Assembly (NCBI GenBank): GCA_963756525.1
Contig: CAVWNR010000001.1
Span: 992,001 to 1,056,000 of the forward strand
Direction of reading: 5' to 3'
Length of the DNA stretch: 64,000 nt
Source: CAVWNR01 sp963756525
Lineage (GTDB): Bacteria; Actinomycetota; Actinomycetes; Mycobacteriales; Jatrophihabitantaceae
Under the pieces are notes generated by a model, which was not told where the DNA came from, did not search any database, and was given only the letters and a program-made list of their open reading frames with translations. This document shows, piece after piece, positions 59,301-64,000 of the stretch (positions within the stretch are counted from its first letter, which is position 1; each line of letters starts with the position of its first letter). The position numbers were made by a program, and so were the translations under genes.

Positions 59301-59422
59301 ATCCGGCTGGTGCCCGCCGCGAGCGAGGCGAGGATCAGCGCCCGGTGGGCGTGGTACTTCGAGCTCGGGATCACCAGCTCGCCGGAGAGGGTGTCGACAG
59401 CCTCCTTCACCAGCAGACGCAC
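56336..59422 (-). CDS. EPSP-synthase-like / acyl-CoA ligase fusion protein
   Basis: A 1028-aa bifunctional protein. Residues 1-470 have the EPSP-synthase fold. Conserved residues are Lys22, Arg27, Arg156, Ser205-Gln206, Asp356, Lys383-Glu384-Arg387 and Arg428. Ser23 is replaced by Tyr, the GNAGT loop by GSSGS (130-134) and the PEP-site Lys411 by Ile454, so normal EPSP formation is unlikely. Residues about 490-1028 are an adenylate-forming CoA ligase: MFTSGTSGEPKG, GAWGSTESC, YRSGDLAV, RISGRVKDVINRGGEKV and NPTGKVQKF with the catalytic Lys near 1010. It may eliminate water from shikimate and then make the CoA ester. GTG 59422 has GGAG 7 nt upstream. Confidence 0.88.
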   Translation of the reverse strand: MRLLVKEAVDTLSGELVIPSSKYHAHRALILASLAAGTSRIDGLSDAGHVRHTISALRRLGTRIDVDGDTFVVEGGQYRPSAPTASPGAAGPASSDAGRTGPAPTESPGAAGRASSEAGRMGSAPEVSVGSSGSTLYFLTGLASLAAEPVTIVGQRYFQRRPIRPLLQALTAMGVELTSADGCPPIVVSPRRPTGGRVEIAGTLSQWISGLLLLAPFASGPTVINIVGEFNERSYIELTIRMMRQFGLDVDVADDGRRFQIEPDQQVKPATVALPPDIGAAAFGLAACALHPCDVLFRGLSARSANETDHPEADLLDIVRDAGVPMELDPGTGAVRVRHDGVALRPVEVDCRRVPDMLPVLSVLATFADGTSVLRNVAHVRLKESDRVSAMLQLNRMGGRLEVSDDRLTCHGVTALTGADLSSFNDHRVLMSLALAGTRAQGETRLTYPNAYRISYPRFLQEMTGVGLTMSVEKTATRTAAQVPSRRRPIAPERLAAIPVADHVRRWARERAAETAVVEAAGDGRGERTWTWAELDAQADAAASLLLELGVQSGEAVACQLPNWGEFVVLSLASLRIGAVCCPLMPIYREREVAFMLRRSRARVVVVPERFRGREHAAEIAELLAVDGGEPLPVEHVLVVGGGDRLPPGWERFDAALDRQRPDRAALAARRPEHNARAQLMFTSGTSGEPKGVLHRMDVLTRAAAMQARHLALTGDDRVYIPSPLAHQTGFLYGMWVAWLLGMPQIVQPVWDGAEALDVLRRWRGTFVQAATPFLADAVQAVERGGPRPDSLRIFVATGAAVPRALAERATRTLGAAVCGAWGSTESCLGSMSAPGDDPAMCWGTDGRALHGVLLRVTDDDGKVLAAGQEGNFEVKSRCLFDGYLDRPDLTAAAMTSDGWYRSGDLAVIDESGYVRISGRVKDVINRGGEKVPVAEIEQLLHTHPAVTDVAIVAMPDARLGERACAFVVGEPDFDFAEMQRFLDGCQVAKHYWPERLERVTSLPHNPTGKVQKFLLRERIRQLIESEA
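59061..59186 (-). repeat. 63-bp in-frame tandem duplication within the EPSP-synthase-like gene
   Basis: Two 63-bp units (59061-59123 and 59124-59186) encode related 21-residue blocks such as SPGAAGPASSDAGRTGPAPT and SPGAAGRASSEAGRMGSAPE, about residues 80-121. The block sits between two strands just before the GSSGS loop and has no counterpart in ordinary EPSP synthase. It is Ala/Gly/Ser/Pro-rich and probably a flexible loop. Confidence 0.85.
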
Positions 59423-59637
59423 GCGCTCGCTCCTTCGCCTCCGGCCCCGGTTCGCACCCTAGTGGTCAGCGAGGCTAGCCGGATGTCGCAGCGGTCCGTC
59501 AAGGTCGGTACACCTGAGGTTTCCGGCCGGCTCCGTATGCTGCGCAGTGTCGGCGTCAGGTTGAGGGGGCCGCCCGACCGGGCAGTACAACACCAGCACG
59601 CGCACGAAGCGCTCCAGCAGGAGGGAGAGACATCCCA
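59423..59637. promoter_or_regulatory. Divergent control region of the two biosynthetic operons
   Basis: The 215 bp separate the starts of the fusion gene (minus) and the ketosynthase (plus). TATGCT at 59536-59541, in the same CTCCGTATGCTG context as 45731-45741, is the best -10 candidate for the plus strand, and AGGAGGGAGAG at about 59620-59630 is the SD. No regulator gene is adjacent, and no clear palindrome was found. Confidence 0.4.
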
Positions 59638-60915
59638 GTGGTCGGCCCCGCGGTGCTGGTGACCGGCCTCGGCATGACCACCCCTCTCGGCGGCGACGTG
59701 GCGTCCTCGTGGGCGGCGATGCTCGACGGCTGCTCCGGCGTGGACGTGCTCCGCGACCGGGTCTATGCCGGCCTTCCGGTACGCATCGCGGCTCGAGCCA
59801 CGGCCGATCCGGCTCGTGTGCTGGGACGGGTGGCGGCGCGCCGCTGGGACCGCAGTCAGCTGCTCGCCCTGGTCGCGGCCCGCGAAGCCTGGGCCGACGC
59901 CGGGTTCACCGGCCCGGCGCCGGAGGCGGGCCTGGATCCCAGCCGGGTTGCCGCCGTCGTCGGCAGCGGCATCGGCGGTATCGGCACCATCCTCGAGCAG
60001 TACGACGTCTTTCGCACCCGTGGCTGGCAGGCAGTCAGCCCCTACACGGTCACCATGACCATGCCCAACGCGGCCGCGGCCGCGGTCGGCCTCGAGCTGG
60101 TCGCCCGCGCGGGTTCGCACGCCCCGACCAGCGCGTGCGCCACCGGCGCGGAGGCGATCGCGCTGGCTGTCGACCTGATCCGCCTCGGACGGACGGATGT
60201 GGCCGTAGCCGGCGGCACGGAGGCGGCGATCGACCCGTTCACGATCGCCGGCTTCGCCGCCATGCGAGCGCTCTCCCGGCGCAACGACGCCCCGCAGCAG
60301 GCGTCGCGCCCGTTCGATGTGAACCGGGACGGTTTCGTGCTGGGCGAGGGCGCCGGCGCTCTCGTGCTGGAGTCGGCGGCGCACGCCCGAGGCCGGGGCG
60401 CGAGCGCATACGCCGAGCTGGCGGGCATCGGCGTCTCCAACGACGCCTACCACATCACCCGGTCCGACCCGAGCGCCGCGGGCCCCGAGGCGGCGATGCG
60501 CCTCGCGCTGACCGACGCGGCCGCCGATCCAGCCGACGTCGTGCACGTGAACGCGCACGCTACCTCCACCCCGGTCGGCGACGCGGCCGAGGCGCGGGCC
60601 ATCCGCGCGGTGCTCGGCGGCGACGTCCTGGTCACCGCGCCGAAGTCGATGACCGGGCACCTGCTCGGCGCAAGCGGCGCGATGGAGGCGATCGCCACCG
60701 TGCTCACCGTCCACGAGCGGGTCGCGCCGCCGACCGTGAACCTCGACGACGCGGACGTCGACCTGCACATCGCTACGGGGAAGCCACACCCACTCCCCGA
60801 CGAGGTCGACGGCCGGCCGGTGATCGCAGTCAGCAACTCGTTCGGGTTCGGTGGGCACAACGTCACCCTCGCCTTCCGCGCCATCGCACCCGACCTGATC
60901 CGGGAGCGGGCATGA
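59638..60915 (+). CDS. Beta-ketoacyl synthase II (FabF-like)
   Basis: A 425-aa thiolase-fold condensing enzyme. The Cys-His-His set is intact: Cys167 (TSACATGAEA), His307 (NAHATSTPVGD) and His341 with Lys336 (PKSMTGHLLG). GSGIGGIGTILEQYDVF and NSFGFGGHNVTL are FabF-type. It extends acyl-ACP chains with malonyl-ACP. Set beside the alicyclic acyl-CoA genes, it could accept a bulky starter or extend it. GTG 59638 follows AGGAGGGAGAG. The next gene overlaps it (ATGA). Confidence 0.92.
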   Translation: MVGPAVLVTGLGMTTPLGGDVASSWAAMLDGCSGVDVLRDRVYAGLPVRIAARATADPARVLGRVAARRWDRSQLLALVAAREAWADAGFTGPAPEAGLDPSRVAAVVGSGIGGIGTILEQYDVFRTRGWQAVSPYTVTMTMPNAAAAAVGLELVARAGSHAPTSACATGAEAIALAVDLIRLGRTDVAVAGGTEAAIDPFTIAGFAAMRALSRRNDAPQQASRPFDVNRDGFVLGEGAGALVLESAAHARGRGASAYAELAGIGVSNDAYHITRSDPSAAGPEAAMRLALTDAAADPADVVHVNAHATSTPVGDAAEARAIRAVLGGDVLVTAPKSMTGHLLGASGAMEAIATVLTVHERVAPPTVNLDDADVDLHIATGKPHPLPDEVDGRPVIAVSNSFGFGGHNVTLAFRAIAPDLIRERA

Positions 60916-62138
60916 GCGCGCTGCCGAGCGGCCGCGGGTGGCAACCCGGCTCGTGGCGGGACTCCCCCGCGCGCCAGCAACCGCAGTGGCCGGACCTCCG
61001 GCGGCTGTCCGGCGTGACCGCCGAGCTGGCGAACCGCCCGGGACTCGTCGACCCGGGCGAGGTGTACCGGCTGCGCGCGGCGATGGCGCAGGCCGCGACC
61101 GGTCGGGCGCTGGTGCTGCAGGCCGGAGACTGCGCCGAGACGTTCGATCCGCCGTCGGCCGACGATGTCGCCGCCCGCGTCCGGATGCTCGACGCCGGAG
61201 CCCGGCTGCTCAGCGACGCGTTCGGGCTGCCGACGGTGCCCGTCGGGCGGATCGCGGGCCAGTACGCCAAGCCCCGCTCGTCCTCGATCGAGCGGGTGAA
61301 CGGCGCCGAGCTGCCGGCGTTTCGCGGCTTCAACGTCAACTCGCCCGAGCACACCGTCGACGGGCGCACTGCCGACCCGGGACGGCTGTTGCAGGCCTAT
61401 GAGCACTCCCGGCAGACGTACGCGCTGCTGCGTGAGCTGGCCGGCCCGGCAGCTCCCGGCTACCCGCGCCGGACCGCGGTGTGGACGAGCCACGAGGCGC
61501 TCGTGCTGGATTACGAGGAGCAGTTCACGCGCCGCGATCCGCGCACCGGGGCGTGGGTGCTGACCACGACGCACCTGCCGTGGATCGGCGTGCGCACCAG
61601 CGACCCCGGTGAAGCGCACATCGAGTTCATGTCGGGGCTCGCCAACCCGGTCGGCTGCAAGGTGGGACCGCAGACCACACCGGACGAGTTGGCCGAGCTC
61701 TGTGCGCGGCTCGACCCGGCGCGCGAGCCGGGGCGGCTGGTGCTGATCTCGCGCATGGGTGCCGAGGCAGTGCGAGCGATGTTGCCGCCGCTGGCCCGTG
61801 AGGTGCGCCGCCTCGGTCATCCGGTCGTGTGGATGTGCGACCCGATGCACGGCAACACGCTTACCGTCGGCGGCCGCAAGACCAGGCGAATGGACGACGT
61901 ACTCGCGGAGCTGCGGGGGTTCTTCGAGGTGATGCGCGAGGTCGGCTGCTGGCCGGGCGGGGTGCATCTGGAGGCGACCAGCGACCACGTGACGGAGTGC
62001 ATCGACTGTACGGAGGGCAGGCCGCCGACGGACCTGCAGCGGCGCTACACCACCGTCTGCGACCCGCGGCTGAACCTGGACCAGCTGATGATCGTGCTCT
62101 ACCACGTGGCGCAGCTGCCGATCGGCTCACCCGCGTAG
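60912..62138 (+). CDS. Class II DAHP synthase, short form
   Basis: A 408-aa enzyme that condenses PEP and erythrose 4-phosphate in the first step of the shikimate pathway. WQPGSWRDSPARQQPQWPD, LVLQAGDCAETF, GQYAKPRSS, FRGFNVNSPE, LPWIGVRTS and CDPMHGNT are class II motifs; Cys, His, Glu and Asp metal ligands are present. It is some 50 residues shorter than the feedback-regulated form (about 460). Short class II enzymes such as PhzC supply specialised pathways. ATG 60912 overlaps the ketosynthase stop, so the two are co-expressed. Confidence 0.93.
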   Translation: MSALPSGRGWQPGSWRDSPARQQPQWPDLRRLSGVTAELANRPGLVDPGEVYRLRAAMAQAATGRALVLQAGDCAETFDPPSADDVAARVRMLDAGARLLSDAFGLPTVPVGRIAGQYAKPRSSSIERVNGAELPAFRGFNVNSPEHTVDGRTADPGRLLQAYEHSRQTYALLRELAGPAAPGYPRRTAVWTSHEALVLDYEEQFTRRDPRTGAWVLTTTHLPWIGVRTSDPGEAHIEFMSGLANPVGCKVGPQTTPDELAELCARLDPAREPGRLVLISRMGAEAVRAMLPPLAREVRRLGHPVVWMCDPMHGNTLTVGGRKTRRMDDVLAELRGFFEVMREVGCWPGGVHLEATSDHVTECIDCTEGRPPTDLQRRYTTVCDPRLNLDQLMIVLYHVAQLPIGSPA

Positions 62139-62217
62139 CGGCGGGCACCCAGCCCCACGTGGCAGGCTGGACGGATCACACCGCCGACGGTCGATCTGTC
62201 GAGAGGAGGCGCACGCG

Positions 62218-63111
62218 ATGTCTGATCCCGCGGGCGCGCCGGCCCAGGATGCGCGGCTGCAGCGGTTCCAGGCGTCGCAGGTGCACACGTCGCTGCTCGG
62301 CGTGGCCCCGGCGCTGAGCATCGGCGTGGTGGGATTCGAGCCGGTCGGCGAGGTGATGGGCTGCATCGTGCAGCAGATGGGCTGGCAGGGCTACGGCGGC
62401 TGCGGCATGTGGATGGGACCCGGCTGGGGCGGCATGTACGGGCCGTCGACCACCGTGGCGTCCCGGTCGAGCCGGTTCGGCGGCTACGGCCCGTACGTCG
62501 ACGCCCTGACCCGCGGCTACGACACCGCGCTCGGGCGGATGGTCGGCGAGGCGAAGGCGCTTGGCGCCGACGGCGTGGTCGGTGTGCGGCTCACCGTCGA
62601 TCGGCTGCAGAACCAGACGCAGGAGTTCGTCGCGCTGGGGACGGCGGTGCGCGCGAACTCGCGGCGCCACCCGCCCACGCCGTTCACCACCGAGCTTCCC
62701 GGCACCGACGTGGCGAAGCTGATGCTCGCCGGCTGGACGCCCGTGGCGATGCGGATCGGGCTGGAGGTCGCCATCCGCCATGACGACTACCAGACCCGGA
62801 TGCAGGCCGGGTCGCGGCTGTTCAACACCGCCAACGTCGAGGTCACCGGCTACACCGAACTCGTCCAGCACAGCCGGGGGTTCGCGCGCGACCGGCTGCT
62901 GCAGCACATCCGCAAGCTCGGCGCCGACGGCGTGGTCGTCTCCGACATGCGGCTGCGGATCTGGGAGATCGAGCCCGGCGAAGGGCACATCGACCATGTC
63001 GCCGAGGCGTCGATCACCGGCACCGCGATCGCCCGCTTCCGCCGGTCGGCCCGGCCGGCGAGCTCCACCTTGACCATGCTGCCGCTGCGAAACCGGGGTG
63101 CGAACCCATGA
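62218..63111 (+). CDS. YbjQ/UPF0145-type heavy-metal-binding domain protein, two domains
   Basis: A 297-aa protein built from two related modules. LGRMVGEAKALGADGVVGVRLTV in the first and LLQHIRKLGADGVVVSDMRLRI in the second are the YbjQ core helix-strand. A Gly/Met/Trp-rich insert (about 55-85: QQMGWQGYGGCGMWMGPGWGGMYG) lies in the first. The family forms pentamers; its role is unknown. ATG 62218 has AGGAGG upstream. Its stop overlaps the next homologous gene. Confidence 0.78.
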   Translation: MSDPAGAPAQDARLQRFQASQVHTSLLGVAPALSIGVVGFEPVGEVMGCIVQQMGWQGYGGCGMWMGPGWGGMYGPSTTVASRSSRFGGYGPYVDALTRGYDTALGRMVGEAKALGADGVVGVRLTVDRLQNQTQEFVALGTAVRANSRRHPPTPFTTELPGTDVAKLMLAGWTPVAMRIGLEVAIRHDDYQTRMQAGSRLFNTANVEVTGYTELVQHSRGFARDRLLQHIRKLGADGVVVSDMRLRIWEIEPGEGHIDHVAEASITGTAIARFRRSARPASSTLTMLPLRNRGANP

Positions 63112-63965
63112 CCACCGACCCTGTGACCACAGACGCCGCGACCGTCGGCATCCCCGAAGACGCGATGGCCCGGCTCGCCGAGATGCGGCCCGGGCAGGCC
63201 ACCAGCCTGTTCACCTCCGACCTCACCGTCAACGAGTTCCTGCTCGTGCGCGAGGCAGGGTTTCGCCCGCTCGGCCTGGTGCTGGGCTCGAGCGTCTACC
63301 ACGTCGGGCTGCAGGTCGGCCGGTGGGGCAAGAACATGGAGCTCGACACCCTCTCGCAGGCGATGTACCACGCCCGGGAACTGGCGATGACCCGGATGGA
63401 GGCCGAGGCGGCCGCGCTCGGCGCCGACGGCATCGTCGGGGTGCGGCTGGACATCGAGTTCAAGGAGTTCGGCAACGACCTGGCCGAATTCATTGCCGTC
63501 GGCACGGCGGTGCACGCCGACGAGGCGCACCGCGACACGCCGGACGGGTTCAGCTGGCGCAACAACAAGCGCCAGCCGTTCACCTCCGACCTCTCCGGGC
63601 AGGACTTCTGGACTCTGCTGCAGGCCGGCTACGCCCCGCTCGGGATGACGATGGGCTCATGCGTCTACCACATCGCGCACCAGAAGTTCAGCCGGATGCT
63701 GGGCAACATCGGCCAGAACGTTGAGATTCCGCAGTTCACCCAGGCGCTCTACGAGGCCCGGGAGCTGGCGATGAGCCGCATGCAGGCCGAGGCGGAGGAG
63801 TTGCACGCCGAAGGGATCGTCGGCGTCCAGCTGCTCTCACTGCCGCACCGGTGGGGCGGGCACACCACCGAGTTCTTCGCAATCGGCACCGCGGTGCGAC
63901 CGATCCGCCCCGACCACCACATCGCGACGCCCACACTTGTGCTGCCGCTCACCGACCAGCCATGA
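63108..63965 (+). CDS. YbjQ/UPF0145-type domain protein, two domains (paralogue)
   Basis: A 285-aa paralogue of the preceding protein. Both halves carry FTSDL, GFRPLGLVLGSSVYHVG or YAPLGMTMGSCVYHIA, then ARELAMTRMEAEAAALGADGIVGVRL or ARELAMSRMQAEAEELHAEGIVGVQL, and end in EFIAVGTAV or EFFAIGTAV. Overlap of start and stop codons (ATGA) with both neighbours indicates a tightly coupled operon. Function unknown. Confidence 0.8.
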   Translation: MTTDPVTTDAATVGIPEDAMARLAEMRPGQATSLFTSDLTVNEFLLVREAGFRPLGLVLGSSVYHVGLQVGRWGKNMELDTLSQAMYHARELAMTRMEAEAAALGADGIVGVRLDIEFKEFGNDLAEFIAVGTAVHADEAHRDTPDGFSWRNNKRQPFTSDLSGQDFWTLLQAGYAPLGMTMGSCVYHIAHQKFSRMLGNIGQNVEIPQFTQALYEARELAMSRMQAEAEELHAEGIVGVQLLSLPHRWGGHTTEFFAIGTAVRPIRPDHHIATPTLVLPLTDQP

Positions 63966-64000
63966 GCAACCTCGACCGCACGCCGGACCTCTCCCGGTGC
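63962..64000 (+). CDS. Start of a third coupled gene, partial
   Basis: ATG 63962 overlaps the TGA of the YbjQ paralogue (ATGA) and opens MSNLDRTPDLSRC before the window ends. The start is supported by the coupling pattern only. The product cannot be named. Confidence 0.45.
   Translation, partial: MSNLDRTPDLSRC

Noticed and set aside
56336..59422. Primary aroA of the shikimate pathway
   Set aside because: Replacement of Ser23, the GNAGT loop and Lys411, the fusion to a CoA ligase and the operon context argue against ordinary EPSP synthesis. A separate aroA should exist elsewhere.

Overview
The window comes from a high-GC actinobacterium. Codon third positions are almost all G or C, starts are often GTG, and it carries the Pup-proteasome system, RbpA, an actinobacterial Lnt/dolichol-phosphate-mannose synthase pair and F420-type flavoproteins. 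Gene order (Mpa/ARC, dop, pup, prcB, prcA, pafA, pafB, pafC, tatC, helY, a DUF4333 protein, 5'-3' exonuclease; later lnt, dpm, rbpA) follows the Mycobacterium/Streptomyces/Frankia pattern. The genus cannot be fixed from sequence alone. Many genes look leaderless: a TANNNT -10 box (often TAGGGT) lies 6-7 nt before the start codon.

Layout. 1-13336: Pup-proteasome/Pup-ligase locus ending in tatC and a PPOX flavoprotein. It is interrupted by two sigma genes, ogt, a membrane diguanylate cyclase and an anti-sigma factor. 13343-24242: housekeeping and envelope genes (two deacetylase/phosphatase-type genes, helY, exonuclease, PfkB kinase, LacI regulator, PAP2, amidohydrolase). 24332-30122: lnt-dpm, rbpA with a SigR/SigH-type promoter, a PrmC-like methyltransferase and a DUF885 protein. 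30330-39282: accessory region with GNAT, AraC, two VOC proteins, a UvrA2-like ATPase, an orphan immunity-like protein, TetR with a clear operator, and a decayed stretch holding transposase, antitoxin and hydrolase fragments. 39317-46304: MFS-winged-helix exporter, ArsR/CDF metal pair, trpS behind a complete Trp attenuator, and GuaB1. 46552-52244: DUF5999 protein, gcvP with a glycine riboswitch, a glycolipid-type glycosyltransferase and a NodB deacetylase.

52241-62138 is the most interesting part. Two divergent, tightly coupled operons encode an EPSP-synthase-like/acyl-CoA-ligase fusion, an acyl-CoA dehydrogenase, a FabL/ChcA-like enoyl reductase, a 2,4-dienoyl-CoA-reductase-like enzyme, a FabF-type ketosynthase and a short class II DAHP synthase. 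I read this as a pathway that takes shikimate to an alicyclic acyl-CoA (cyclohexanecarboxyl-CoA or a relative) and uses it as a starter unit, for example for omega-cyclohexyl fatty acids. That assignment is inference from gene content and active-site residues. The window ends in a run of YbjQ-type proteins.

Several repeats stand out: a long inverted repeat (TTTTCCCC/GGGGAAAA arms) at two sites around the Pup genes, a GC-rich dispersed repeat that supplies start codons and N-terminal extensions, and a 63-bp in-frame duplication inside the EPSP-synthase-like gene. No tRNA, rRNA or CRISPR array was seen.
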